From Ferruginibacter sp. (lineage in GTDB: Bacteria; Bacteroidota; Bacteroidia; Chitinophagales; Chitinophagaceae): a DNA stretch of 64,000 bases. Both the position numbers and the translations under genes were made by a program. Under the pieces are notes generated by a model. The model saw nothing but the letters and a program-made list of their open reading frames with translations. It was not told the origin of the DNA and ran no database searches. The stretch spans positions 1,972,647 through 2,036,646 of the forward strand of contig JABFRP010000002.1 of NCBI GenBank assembly GCA_013141115.1, read 5' to 3'. Below, piece after piece: positions 17,173 to 25,189 of the stretch; the first letter of the stretch is position 1; the number at the start of each line of letters is the position of its first letter.

Positions 17173-17610
17173 CTATCTCCTGGCCTTAAAAAAATCTTTC
17201 ATCAATCCTGCGGCTTCTTCTTTTAAAACGCCACCCACCAATTCCGTTTTTGGATGAAAGGGGTTGTTATTACCGGTACATTTGCGATAACTGTTTTTAT
17301 CATCATTGGCACCATAAACAATCTTACCAATCTTGCTCCAGTACAAAGCACCACTGCACATCAGGCAAGGCTCAAGCGTTACATATAAAATGGCCTCCGG
17401 TAAATATTTACTACCTAAAAAATTAAAAGCAGTGGTGAGTGCTAAAATTTCTGCATGAGCAGTGCTGTCGTTTAGTAGCTCTACCTGGTTGTGGGCACGG
17501 GCTATTATCTTATCATTCATTACCACAATGGCGCCTACTGGTACCTCACCAGCATCAAAAGCTTTTTGAGCTTCCTTTATTGCCTGTTGCATGTATTGTT
17601 CATCTGTCAT
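17173..17610 (-). CDS. tadA: tRNA adenosine(34) deaminase / nucleoside deaminase
   Basis: A 145-residue zinc deaminase. Ligands and catalytic Glu are H52-A-E54 (AHAEILAL) and C82/C85 (PCLMCSGAL). The family deaminates the wobble adenosine of tRNA-Arg to inosine; some members act on guanine or cytosine, but the length and spacing fit TadA. It has a good promoter at 17635-17666. Its stop lies two bases from the stop of the sorting-domain gene on the other strand. Confidence 0.92.
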   Translation of the reverse strand: MTDEQYMQQAIKEAQKAFDAGEVPVGAIVVMNDKIIARAHNQVELLNDSTAHAEILALTTAFNFLGSKYLPEAILYVTLEPCLMCSGALYWSKIGKIVYGANDDKNSYRKCTGNNNPFHPKTELVGGVLKEEAAGLMKDFFKARR

Positions 17611-17634
17611 ACGTTAGCATTTATTACCTTGCTG

Positions 17635-17666
17635 CAAATTTAGTTGTAATGGCAAACATAAATCAA
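17635..17666 (-). promoter_or_regulatory. Promoter of tadA
   Basis: Minus strand: TTG (17664-17666), 21 bases, TAAATTTG (17635-17642), followed by CAGC. The element overlaps the start region of the divergent aldehyde dehydrogenase gene, so the two promoters may interfere. Confidence 0.65.
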
Positions 17667-18935
17667 CTTTTGGCAATGCGCCGGTATTTTGAAAGTAACG
17701 CAACAAAATCGTATGCTTTTAGAAAAGAGCAATTACAAAAATTACGAACCGCTTTATTAAAATATGAAACTGCATTTTATACCGCTTTGTACAGCGATTT
17801 AAAAAAAAGCCCGGAAGAATGCTGGGTAACAGAAACAGGTTTTTTATTGAGCGAAATAAATGCTACGATAAAAAATTTTAAAGCGTGGATGCAACCGGAT
17901 CTGGTTAAAACCAACCTGCTGAATATACCTTCTAAAAGTTTTGTGATGAAGGAGCCGCTGGGTGTGGTATTAATTATTGGGCCATGGAATTATCCTTTAC
18001 AATTATTATTAACCCCAATGGTGGGGGCAATTGCTGCAGGTAATTGCTGTGTATTAAAAGCATCTGAATTTGCACCGGCAACTGCGGCTGTAATGAAACA
18101 ATTGATTGAGGAAACTTTTGCACCTGAATATATTTTATTTACCGAAGGAGATGGAGCCACAGTAATACCGGATATGATGAATAACTTTAGTTTTGACCAT
18201 GTGTTTTATACCGGCAGTACAGCGGTTGGAAAAATTATTTACAAAATGGCTGCAGAAAAATTGGTGCCGGTTACATTGGAGCTTGGAGGTAAAAGCCCCT
18301 GCATTGTAGAAGCTGATGCCAATATAAAAGTGGCAGCCAACAGAATTGCCCTAACAAAATACAGCAATGCAGGGCAAATGTGTGTGGCACCAGATTACGT
18401 GTTGGTACACGAAACTAAAAAAGAGGAATTGGTTACAGTATTAAAAACAGCCATTACAAAATTCTTTGGAGATAAGGCAGAGGAAAGCTACAATTATGGA
18501 AAGATCATCAATAATAAACAATTTGACCGATTGGTAAATTATTTATCACAGGGGAATATTTTGCAGGGAGGAAGAACTGATAAAAACAAACTCTTTATTG
18601 AGCCAACTCTTATGGATAAGGTGAATTTAGATGCATCTATAATGAAAGATGAAATTTTTGGCCCCATATTACCCATTATTTCTTTTAGTACAAAAGAAGA
18701 AGCGCTGAAAATAATTGAGAAACATAAAAACCCTTTGGCATTTTATATTTTCACCTCCAGCAATGCAAAAGAAAAAGACTGGTTGAACAGTGTTGCTTTT
18801 GGCGGCGGCTGTGTAAACAATGCCAGCTGGCACTTAACCAATCATAATTTGCCCTTTGGTGGCCGGGGATTTAGCGGCACCGGTAGTTACCACGGTAAAA
18901 ATTCCTTTGATACGTTTACTCATAAAAAGCAGTGA
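17649..18935 (+). CDS. Aldehyde dehydrogenase, class-3 type, C-terminal tail frameshifted
   Basis: A 428-residue NAD(P)-dependent aldehyde dehydrogenase. Visible: the Rossmann segment PWNYPLQLLLTPMVGAIAAG, catalytic Glu in LELGGKSP, catalytic Cys in NAGQMCVAPDY, and the final FGGRGFSGTGSYHGKNSFDT. It most resembles fatty-aldehyde (ALDH3-like) enzymes. The frame stops right after THKKQ, whereas the family continues for about 28 more residues. Those residues are present in the next frame (18935-19021). One added base in the A5 run at 18924-18928 restores a 457-residue protein. I chose the start at 17649; the open frame continues upstream, but that region is tadA antisense. Confidence 0.9.
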   Translation: MANINQLLAMRRYFESNATKSYAFRKEQLQKLRTALLKYETAFYTALYSDLKKSPEECWVTETGFLLSEINATIKNFKAWMQPDLVKTNLLNIPSKSFVMKEPLGVVLIIGPWNYPLQLLLTPMVGAIAAGNCCVLKASEFAPATAAVMKQLIEETFAPEYILFTEGDGATVIPDMMNNFSFDHVFYTGSTAVGKIIYKMAAEKLVPVTLELGGKSPCIVEADANIKVAANRIALTKYSNAGQMCVAPDYVLVHETKKEELVTVLKTAITKFFGDKAEESYNYGKIINNKQFDRLVNYLSQGNILQGGRTDKNKLFIEPTLMDKVNLDASIMKDEIFGPILPIISFSTKEEALKIIEKHKNPLAFYIFTSSNAKEKDWLNSVAFGGGCVNNASWHLTNHNLPFGGRGFSGTGSYHGKNSFDTFTHKKQ

Positions 18936-19021
18936 TGAAAACGCCTACCTGGTTTGACCCTGCCATAAAGTACCCGCCGTTTAAAGGAAAGCTGGGCTTG
19001 TTTAAATGGGTAATCAGGTAA
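18924..19021 (+). other. Displaced C-terminal tail of the aldehyde dehydrogenase
   Basis: After the stop at 18933-18935 a second frame begins with an overlapping TGATG and reads KTPTWFDPAIKYPPFKGKLG, followed by LFKWVIR and TAA. This is the conserved end of ALDH3-type enzymes (usually HKK.V.K.P.W.D...RYPP..GKL). The A5 run at 18924-18928 is the evident site of a missing base. It could also be read by -1 slippage or by re-initiation, but a sequencing or true mutation is simpler. Confidence 0.8.
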
Positions 19022-19049
19022 TGGATAATTGAATAATCAATAATTGATA

Positions 19050-19796
19050 ATGGTAAAAAGTATAATGGCTTTGTTTTTTTTGTGCAGCCTTTTTGCTTGT
19101 AATGAAACGGGTAAGAAAGTTAATGAGGATTTAACCGTAGCAGCGAATGATACATTTGATTTTGATGTAGCCGAGAATGATATCCCTATCCTGCCTGGTT
19201 TTTTAGTTGATACTATTAAGCAGTATGGAAAAGAAACTCAATTTAGCTTTAGTCTTATTTGCCCTGCAATAGTTGGAAAGGATTTTGACCGCATTAATAA
19301 AGTTTTGAAGGATGAAATAAAAAGAAAAGCAGAAAATCGTTATGTTATAAATTCAATAGACGAGACAGCAGTAGGTACAGCCAAAGAAATTTTTGGCGCA
19401 ATGAATGATAATATACTACTACAAATGCATAAAAATAAAAACCTGGTGAGTTATGGTTTTTTAAGTTTGTGGGACGATCCAAATTCAATGCGGCCTTTCC
19501 GTAAATATTTTGCCGTTAATTACGATACAGTACTAAAGCATTTTATTCTTTTTAATGATTACTTCAACATTTTAGGTCATGCTGATACTTCTTTAGTAAG
19601 ATCAATAATTTATAGTGAGGTAGGCAATCCTAGTTTCGATTACGTTAGCCTGGATAATGACATTATTTTTTCATTCGACGACAAAAATATTTATTTTTAT
19701 TTCGACCAGTTTGAAGAGCCCGGAAATCCAATCGGCTTAGTAAAAAGAGTGAAAAGAAAATATTTGGATAACTTTATTAACAATGACTATAAATAA
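19050..19796 (+). CDS. DUF4163/DUF3298-like lipoprotein
   Basis: A 248-residue lipoprotein: the signal sequence MVKSIMALFFLCSLFAC ends in a lipobox (acylated Cys at residue 17). The body (FSFSLICPAIVGKDFDRINK early on, a repeated FSFDDKNIYFYFDQFEEP near the end) resembles the DUF4163-DUF3298 pair found in RsiV/PdaC-like periplasmic proteins. That assignment is tentative. It overlaps the next gene by 14 bases, so both are translated from one message. The start at 19050 is the ATG at the signal sequence. Confidence 0.65.
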   Translation: MVKSIMALFFLCSLFACNETGKKVNEDLTVAANDTFDFDVAENDIPILPGFLVDTIKQYGKETQFSFSLICPAIVGKDFDRINKVLKDEIKRKAENRYVINSIDETAVGTAKEIFGAMNDNILLQMHKNKNLVSYGFLSLWDDPNSMRPFRKYFAVNYDTVLKHFILFNDYFNILGHADTSLVRSIIYSEVGNPSFDYVSLDNDIIFSFDDKNIYFYFDQFEEPGNPIGLVKRVKRKYLDNFINNDYK

Positions 19797-20472
19797 AAAA
19801 CTAAAACGATTTTTAATTGTTCTTTCAATATTGATCATTGCTTTTTTTACTTATGTAGAGATAGCTAACCTAAATTCAAAAAATATGACGTACCGCCAAA
19901 AAATACTAAAAGCCATTTACCCCGCATTTATGTGGTTTACTAAATTAACCGGAACAAATGCTACCGAGTTATCAGGCGCTAAAGAACCACCGGTTTCTTT
20001 TTATAATCAAAAGGCAACATTAAATAATGGCGATACGCTCGATTTTGCCAGCCTTAAAGGAAAAAAGGTTTTATTAGTAAACACCGCCAGTAATTGCGGC
20101 TATACCAACCAGTACGATGACCTGCAAAAACTGTCAGAAGAGTATAAAGGCAAATTAGTAGTGCTCGGTTTTCCGGCAAACGATTTTAAAGAACAGGAAA
20201 AAGGGACTGATACGGCCATTGCAGAATTTTGCAAAATAAATTTTGGTGTAACTTTTCCGCTGATGCAAAAAAGCAGCGTGATAAAATCGCCACAACAAAA
20301 TTTCGTATTTCAATGGCTTACGGACAGCACTAAAAATGGCTGGAATAACAAAGAACCTATCTGGAATTTTTCTAAATATCTTGTAGATGAAAAAGGGATA
20401 CTGATAAATTACTTCGACCCTTCAGTTTCTCCATCAGGCGAAGCAGTTAAACAAGCTATTGAAAAGCAATAG
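19783..20472 (+). CDS. Membrane-anchored glutathione peroxidase family protein, 2-Cys type
   Basis: A 229-residue protein: an N-terminal membrane anchor (residues 9-27), a linker, then a glutathione-peroxidase thioredoxin fold from about residue 68. The peroxidatic Cys is C105 (NTASNCGYTNQY) and the resolving Cys of thioredoxin-dependent members is C150 (EFCKINFGVTFP). The WNFSKYLVD block supplies the Trp-Asn pair. The usual FPCNQF is FPANDF here, so the conserved Gln of the catalytic tetrad is Asp134. Expected to reduce peroxides at the outer face of the inner membrane. It overlaps the upstream lipoprotein gene. Confidence 0.85.
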   Translation: MTINKKLKRFLIVLSILIIAFFTYVEIANLNSKNMTYRQKILKAIYPAFMWFTKLTGTNATELSGAKEPPVSFYNQKATLNNGDTLDFASLKGKKVLLVNTASNCGYTNQYDDLQKLSEEYKGKLVVLGFPANDFKEQEKGTDTAIAEFCKINFGVTFPLMQKSSVIKSPQQNFVFQWLTDSTKNGWNNKEPIWNFSKYLVDEKGILINYFDPSVSPSGEAVKQAIEKQ

Positions 20473-20504
20473 TATAATGCTGTAACTTTAGCCAAACAAC
20501 ACTC

Positions 20505-21020
20505 ATGTTTAGCAAAGCAGACATTGAAAAGTACTTTACAGCAGAAAAAAATGAAAGCCTTTTATTTGTAATAATCGGCGCTGTTGCCATTATCGCAGCC
20601 GTTATATTTTTCTTTTTTATTAAGACTAATTTTTACAAAGGCGCTACCATTCCTCTATTGGTCATTGGATTATTAGTGGGCATTGTAGGTTTTATAGTGT
20701 ATAAAAAAAGTGATGCTGACAGAATAAGAAATGTATATGCATATGGAATGGTTCCATCTCAATTAAAAGATAGTGAAATACCAAGAATGAAAACAGTGAT
20801 GAAATATTTTGTTATTTACCGTTGGGTAGAAATTATATTGGCTTTAGCGGGAATAGTGTTGCTTTTTTATTTTAAAGATAATGCGGATAAATTATTCTGG
20901 AAAGGTTTTGGGATAGCACTAACCATCATGGCAATAACTACACTTGCAGCAGATTACTTTGCCGAGAAAAGAGGCAGCATTTATTTAAAAGGATTAGAAT
21001 CCTTTATTCAACAAAAATAA
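20505..21020 (+). CDS. Hypothetical membrane protein, about four helices
   Basis: A 171-residue protein of no recognised family. After a charged start (MFSKADIEKYFTAEKNES), helices run about residues 20-38, 46-64, 103-120 and 128-146, ending with FAEKRGSIYLKGLESFIQQK. It lies one base before the CBU_0592-type gene and 32 bases after the peroxidase, so the group from 19050 to 21264 is likely one transcription unit. No functional inference is possible. Confidence 0.65.
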   Translation: MFSKADIEKYFTAEKNESLLFVIIGAVAIIAAVIFFFFIKTNFYKGATIPLLVIGLLVGIVGFIVYKKSDADRIRNVYAYGMVPSQLKDSEIPRMKTVMKYFVIYRWVEIILALAGIVLLFYFKDNADKLFWKGFGIALTIMAITTLAADYFAEKRGSIYLKGLESFIQQK

Positions 21021-21021
21021 A

Positions 21022-21264
21022 ATGAGCTATAACGATATTATTGGAACCTTTGGCGTAGGCTTAATATTGCTGGCTTACTTCTGCAATACATTTGGCTGGA
21101 TAAATGGCAAGGGTAAATTATTTTTCCTGCTGAATAGTATTGGTGCGGCATTGGCCTGTTATGCATCATTGCTCATCAACTACTGGCCATTTGTAATTTT
21201 AGAAGGCACTTGGTTTTTAGTTTCTGTAATTGGTTTGGGAAAGTCTTTCGGAACAAAAAATTAA
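21022..21264 (+). CDS. CBU_0592-family small membrane protein
   Basis: An 80-residue protein with three predicted helices: IIGTFGVGLILLAYFCNTFG, FFLLNSIGAALACYASLLIN, and FVILEGTWFLVSVIGLG. The layout and the LEGTWxxVS segment fit the CBU_0592 family, whose function is unknown. It starts one base after the preceding gene stops. Its own stop codon shares a TTAA with the stop of the convergent dusB. Confidence 0.75.
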   Translation: MSYNDIIGTFGVGLILLAYFCNTFGWINGKGKLFFLLNSIGAALACYASLLINYWPFVILEGTWFLVSVIGLGKSFGTKN

Positions 21265-22304
21265 ATCACCGGGCATTTCTCGTGGTAATTAATTAATTCA
21301 ATCGGTGTTTTCTCAAATTCATAACCCTGGTATTTAACGGCAATTTCATCCAGTATGGCATCAATTTCTTCTACAGTATCAAGGGTAACTAATTTGTAAC
21401 GATAATCTTTTATACCCGGCATACCTTTTAAATAATTGGTATAATGGCGGCGCATTTCAAAAATGCCCACTTTAGGCCCCTTCCATTCAAAAGATTTATG
21501 TAAATGTTTTTTGCAAACTGCAACACGGTCTTCAATAGTTGGTGGTGCTAAATGTTCGCCGGTTTTTACAAAATGTTTTATCTCGTTAAATATCCATGGG
21601 TAACCAATAGCGGCACGGCCAATCATAATGCCATCCACCCCAAAGCGGTTTTTATAATCCAGTGCTTTTTCCGGGCTGTCAATATCACCATTACCAAAAA
21701 TGGGAATTGTAATTCTTGGATTGTTCTTTACTTTAGCAATAAGTGTCCAATCGGCTTCGCCTTTATACATTTGTGCCCTTGTTCGGCCATGTATGGCTAA
21801 AGCTTTTATACCTACATCCTGTAAGCGTTCGGCAACTTCTTCAATATTTCGGTTATTATCATCCCAACCTAATCTTGTTTTAACGGTAACCGGTAAGCTG
21901 GTAGATTTTACAACGGCATCAGTTAGCCGCACCATCAGGTCAACATCTTTTAATACACCGGCACCGGCACCTTTTAATGCTACTTTTTTTACTGGGCAAC
22001 CAAAATTAATATCCAGCAGATCGGGATTAGTAACATCAACAATTTTTGCTGCCATCGCCAAACTATCTTCATCGCCACCAAAAATTTGAATGCCTATTGG
22101 TTTTTCGTAATCAAAAATGTCTAATTTTTTGCGGCTCTTAATAGCATCACGTATCAAACCTTCGCTGCTTATAAATTCGGTGTACATCAAATCGGCACCA
22201 TGATCTTTACACACAGCACGAAAAGGCGGATCACTCACATCCTCCATTGGTGCAAGTAAAAGAGGAAAATCCGGTAAGGTTATATTGTCGCCAATTTTTA
22301 TCAT
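21261..22304 (-). CDS. dusB: tRNA-dihydrouridine synthase B
   Basis: A 347-residue FMN enzyme that reduces uridine in tRNA. Visible: LLAPMEDVSDPPFR at the start (flavin site), the catalytic Cys in LDINFGCPVKKV, VTVKTRLGWDD, LAIHGRTRAQMY, and GIMIGRAAIGYPWIF. Bacteroidota often keep a single Dus of this DusB type. Promoter element TAAATTTGCAGC lies at 22366-22377. It converges with the small membrane protein gene, with stops sharing TTAA. Confidence 0.94.
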   Translation of the reverse strand: MIKIGDNITLPDFPLLLAPMEDVSDPPFRAVCKDHGADLMYTEFISSEGLIRDAIKSRKKLDIFDYEKPIGIQIFGGDEDSLAMAAKIVDVTNPDLLDINFGCPVKKVALKGAGAGVLKDVDLMVRLTDAVVKSTSLPVTVKTRLGWDDNNRNIEEVAERLQDVGIKALAIHGRTRAQMYKGEADWTLIAKVKNNPRITIPIFGNGDIDSPEKALDYKNRFGVDGIMIGRAAIGYPWIFNEIKHFVKTGEHLAPPTIEDRVAVCKKHLHKSFEWKGPKVGIFEMRRHYTNYLKGMPGIKDYRYKLVTLDTVEEIDAILDEIAVKYQGYEFEKTPIELINYHEKCPVI

Positions 22305-22358
22305 TTCAAATTATTATTGTGTTCTGCGTTGAGTTTCTATGCCTCCGGGCAAATCCCG

Positions 22359-22366
22359 TATTTTTG
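22359..22366 (+). promoter_or_regulatory. Promoter -7 element TATTTTTG for the CPBP protease gene
   Basis: Perfect TAnnTTTG; about 25 bases of leader before the ATG at 22397. It abuts the opposite-strand dusB element at 22370-22377, so the two face each other. Confidence 0.55.
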
Positions 22367-22369
22367 CTG

Positions 22370-22377
22370 CAAATTTA
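22370..22377 (-). promoter_or_regulatory. Promoter -7 element TAAATTTG for dusB
   Basis: Minus-strand perfect TAnnTTTG followed by CAGC, predicting a leader of about 60 bases. Identical 14-base text (TAAATTTGCAGCAA) is found at the tadA promoter. Confidence 0.55.
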
Positions 22378-22396
22378 CAACTTATAATTACAAAGT

Positions 22397-23410
22397 ATGG
22401 CGCACATAGCAACTAAGCGGTTTACATACGGGGCGCAAATGGGCATATTACTGGCATTTATTGGCGCAGGTATTATTGCCGGCGGCATTGCCAGCTTTAT
22501 TCCGTTATTGAGTAAAATAGATTTTTCGCAAATAAAGCAATTGTCATCAGAAGGCTTTATGGAATCGCTGTTTAAGCCCGAAAATGCCAATGCATTGCGT
22601 ATGATGCAGTTTATTTCTACATTATTCTTCTTTTTCTTACCAGCTTTTTTATATGCAAAAATTTGCCATAAAAAAGCCTTCAGACACCTGGGCTTTATTA
22701 AAGCACCAAAACTGGATCAACTGGCCATAATTTTTGGCATCATGTTCTTTGCTTTATTTATTGTGGGTGCGCTGTCTGAGATCTGGCACCAGGTACCTTT
22801 TCCCGCAGACTGGCAGGCAAAATTTAAAGCTGCGGAAGCTATGTATATGAAACAAATGCAGGTAATGGCCAGGATGAATGGTGTGTGGGATTATATACTT
22901 TCGATGTTTATTGTAGCGCTGCTGCCCGCCATTTTTGAAGAGATGATCTTCAGAGGGGCCATTCAAAATTTACTATCCCGCTGGATCAAAGCACCGGTTT
23001 GGGCCATTGTAATTACCGCCATAATTTTTAGTGCCATACATGGCAGCTACGATGGCTTTGTGCCAAGGTTTGTATTAGGATTTATTCTGGGCTGGTTATT
23101 TTACCGCACGGGCAATATCTGGGTTAGCATTGCGGCGCATTTTATAAATAATGGTATTGGCATTTCCATGCTGTATTATTATTCCACTCCGGGCAAGGCA
23201 ACCGATCTAAGTAAAATTGATGAACGTTTTCCAGTATGGCTGGGTGCCGTTGGCATTATTGCTGTAATAGGCTTGCTGTATGCTTTTGATAAAGTAAGTA
23301 AAAAAGAAATTGACCGGCCGGGGCAGGAAGCTTTACTGCCTGGTTACTATAATCCTAACAATCCATTTATAGCCGAGGTAGATGATATCGGTAACCAAAA
23401 CCAAGCTTAA
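22397..23410 (+). CDS. CPBP-family intramembrane glutamic protease
   Basis: A 337-residue polytopic membrane protein with about eight helices. Residues about 165-270 form the CPBP/Abi (CAAX protease-like) domain: EEMIFRG (motif 1, Glu-Glu and Arg), FSAIHGSYDG (motif 2 with His), and VSIAAHFINNGIGIS (motif 4 His). Such proteins cleave within the membrane; related CAAX enzymes process prenylated proteins, and others take part in bacteriocin immunity. The substrate is unknown. cdsA follows after 5 bases, so they share a message. Confidence 0.9.
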   Translation: MAHIATKRFTYGAQMGILLAFIGAGIIAGGIASFIPLLSKIDFSQIKQLSSEGFMESLFKPENANALRMMQFISTLFFFFLPAFLYAKICHKKAFRHLGFIKAPKLDQLAIIFGIMFFALFIVGALSEIWHQVPFPADWQAKFKAAEAMYMKQMQVMARMNGVWDYILSMFIVALLPAIFEEMIFRGAIQNLLSRWIKAPVWAIVITAIIFSAIHGSYDGFVPRFVLGFILGWLFYRTGNIWVSIAAHFINNGIGISMLYYYSTPGKATDLSKIDERFPVWLGAVGIIAVIGLLYAFDKVSKKEIDRPGQEALLPGYYNPNNPFIAEVDDIGNQNQA

Positions 23411-23415
23411 ATTTT

Positions 23416-24171
23416 ATGGCATTAAATATAGCCACACTTAAAACCCGTGCTTTAACCGCAGTTGTTTTTGTAGCAGTAATGCTTGCAGGATTATTATGGA
23501 ATTTTTGGAGTTTTTTAATACTGTTTACCATTGTGCATTTTGGTTGCTGGTACGAGTTGGTAAAGTTGATGAAGAAAATTTATGCTGAAAAATATTTGAA
23601 GTATTGCTTGCTGGGTTTGGTTTATATAACAATGCCAATATTAATGATGATTGATTTGAGGACGAGTTATTTAGGAATTGATTGCACGAATGGAGGCAAC
23701 ATTTTGGGTACAGCAAATATTATTTACGACCATTTTGTTTTCCCCTTTGTTATTTTTCCTCTAACAATAATAGGCGCTATCTGGATTAATGATACCATGG
23801 CTTATATTGTTGGTTCTTTAATCGGCAAAACGCCTCTTTCAAAAATTTCTCCTAAAAAAACATGGGAAGGGACAATAGGTGGTGTTATACTTTCAGTGAT
23901 CGTCACCGGATTACTTTTTTCAAATTTAGATCCTGGAATTGCAATACGGGGGTTTAAATATCTTTTTTCAAATGTTCATTTTTATGTCATCGCAGCTCTC
24001 TGCGCCATCTTTGGCACCATGGGCGACCTGTTTGAAAGCAAACTAAAACGCATGGCCGATGTAAAAGACAGCGGCACCATAATGCCCGGCCATGGTGGTT
24101 TTTTAGATAGATTTGATAGTTTGCTGTTTGCCGCACCTGTAGTTTGGGTTTATGTAAAACTGTTTATGTAA
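23416..24171 (+). CDS. cdsA: Phosphatidate cytidylyltransferase
   Basis: A 251-residue integral membrane enzyme making CDP-diacylglycerol from phosphatidate and CTP. The family signature is at the C-terminus (GDLFESKLKRMADVKDSG, then MPGHGGFLDRFDSL). Internal TPLSKISPKKTWEGTIGG is also typical. It is immediately upstream of psd, so two steps of phospholipid synthesis are side by side. In many relatives cdsA, psd and the CPBP gene form this same group. Confidence 0.95.
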   Translation: MALNIATLKTRALTAVVFVAVMLAGLLWNFWSFLILFTIVHFGCWYELVKLMKKIYAEKYLKYCLLGLVYITMPILMMIDLRTSYLGIDCTNGGNILGTANIIYDHFVFPFVIFPLTIIGAIWINDTMAYIVGSLIGKTPLSKISPKKTWEGTIGGVILSVIVTGLLFSNLDPGIAIRGFKYLFSNVHFYVIAALCAIFGTMGDLFESKLKRMADVKDSGTIMPGHGGFLDRFDSLLFAAPVVWVYVKLFM

Positions 24172-24181
24172 ATTTTACCAG

Positions 24182-24214
24182 CCCTAAACCTCTAAACTTA
24201 TAAACCCCTAAACT
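24182..24214. repeat. CTAAAC-type intergenic repeat
   Basis: Four imperfect units CCTAAAC, TCTAAAC, TATAAAC, CCCTAAAC in the cdsA-psd spacer. A similar run lies at 42791-42824. Confidence 0.5.
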
Positions 24215-24217
24215 CTT

Positions 24218-24225
24218 TATATTTG
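24218..24225 (+). promoter_or_regulatory. Promoter -7 element TATATTTG for psd
   Basis: Perfect TAnnTTTG followed by CAGC; ends 17 bases before the psd ATG. No TTG at -33, where the CTAAAC repeat lies. Confidence 0.6.
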
Positions 24226-24242
24226 CAGCTTAATTCAACAAC

Positions 24243-24899
24243 ATGACCATTCACAGAGAAGGATATAAATCTATTGCTATTGGCACTTTAATATTTGGTG
24301 CTATTAATTTTGCCGTATTTTATTTTTTCAGCGCCTCTTTACCTGCTTTATGCTGGGTAATATTTTTTGCCACGCTTTTTTTATTGTTGTTCTTAATTTC
24401 TTTCTTTCGCCTTCCGGCAAGGCAATTAACTACTGGTGATAACCTGGTAGTTTCGCCGGCAGATGGTAAAGTAGTGGTAATAGAAGAAATTATTGATGTG
24501 GAATATTTTAATGCTAAGCGCCTGCAGGTTTCTGTGTTTATGAGCCCCGCCAATGTGCATGTAAACCGCAACCCCATTAGCGGCGATGTGGTGTACAACC
24601 AATACCATAAAGGCAAATATTTAGTAGCCTGGAACCCCAAATCATCTACCGAAAACGAAAGACATAGCGTGGTGATTAAAAAAGATAATACAGAGATTTT
24701 AGTGAAGCAAATTGCTGGTGCACTGGCCAAACGTATTGTAAATTATTTGCAGGTGGGCCAAAAAGTAAAGCAAACCGATGAGATGGGTTTTATAAAATTT
24801 GGCAGTAGGGTGGATCTGCTTTTGCCTGTAGGTACAAAGATAAATGTGGAACTGAACCAGGTGGTACAAGGCGGGGTTACAGTTATAGCCACATTATAA
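24243..24899 (+). CDS. psd: Phosphatidylserine decarboxylase, short form
   Basis: A 218-residue pyruvoyl enzyme that makes phosphatidylethanolamine. Two N-terminal helices (about 12-60) anchor it. The decarboxylase core follows: VVSPADGKVVVIEE, VFMSPANVHVNRNPISG with its catalytic His, and the self-cleavage Gly-Ser in IKFGSRVD near residue 184. Cleavage would leave a pyruvoyl alpha chain of about 33 residues. The short length matches the archaeal/Bacteroidota type (Psd-A) and not the longer E. coli form. Confidence 0.93.
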   Translation: MTIHREGYKSIAIGTLIFGAINFAVFYFFSASLPALCWVIFFATLFLLLFLISFFRLPARQLTTGDNLVVSPADGKVVVIEEIIDVEYFNAKRLQVSVFMSPANVHVNRNPISGDVVYNQYHKGKYLVAWNPKSSTENERHSVVIKKDNTEILVKQIAGALAKRIVNYLQVGQKVKQTDEMGFIKFGSRVDLLLPVGTKINVELNQVVQGGVTVIATL

Positions 24900-24916
24900 T
24901 TTTTAACATTTTGCCT

Positions 24917-24947
24917 TTGGCAGTTTGCAATATCTGCGCTACATTTA
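24917..24947 (+). promoter_or_regulatory. Promoter of the Cys-rich peptide gene
   Basis: TTG (24917-24919), 20 bases, TACATTTA (24940-24947), one base off TAnnTTTG. Predicted leader of about 20 bases. Confidence 0.5.
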
Positions 24948-24971
24948 CGTTGATTAATCAAATAAATTATT

Positions 24972-25151
24972 ATGAAAAAAGTATTTTTATTAGCTACAGC
25001 AGTTTTAATGGTTGCAGGTATCGCTTTAGCTGATACAGGCAAAAAGAAGAAAGCAAAAAAATGTGCTAAAGGAAAAACCTGCTGCACTAAGTCTACTGCT
25101 ACTGCAGAAAAATCTTGCTGCAAAGACAAAGCAAAGACTGTTGCTATGTAA
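24972..25151 (+). CDS. Small exported Cys/Lys-rich peptide
   Basis: A 59-residue protein too short for most gene finders. Residues 1-20 are a clear signal peptide (MKKVFLLATAVLMVAGIALA). The mature 39 residues hold a Lys-rich start (DTGKKKKAKK), then C31, the pair C37-C38 and the pair C49-C50, in all 5 Cys and 13 Lys. CC pairs suggest metal binding, disulfide cross-linking or a redox role in the periplasm; none is proven. It is flanked by its own promoter and a strong terminator, which supports a real, separately expressed gene. No family recognised. Confidence 0.75.
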   Translation: MKKVFLLATAVLMVAGIALADTGKKKKAKKCAKGKTCCTKSTATAEKSCCKDKAKTVAM

Positions 25152-25189
25152 TTGCCCTTTGGACGTTTTACGCTATCTAACTTATTTAC

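Noticed and set aside
17439..17648. N-terminal extension of the aldehyde dehydrogenase frame
   Set aside because: It lies antisense over tadA and has no similarity to the family start; MANINQLLAMRRYF is the natural beginning.
19022..19049. IS or transposon end in the ATAATTGAATAATCAATAATTG stretch
   Set aside because: Only short AT-rich dyads, no transposase and no target duplication.
22397..23410. Toxin-immunity or bacteriocin system around the CPBP protease
   Set aside because: Its neighbours are cdsA and psd; no bacteriocin precursor or transporter is present.
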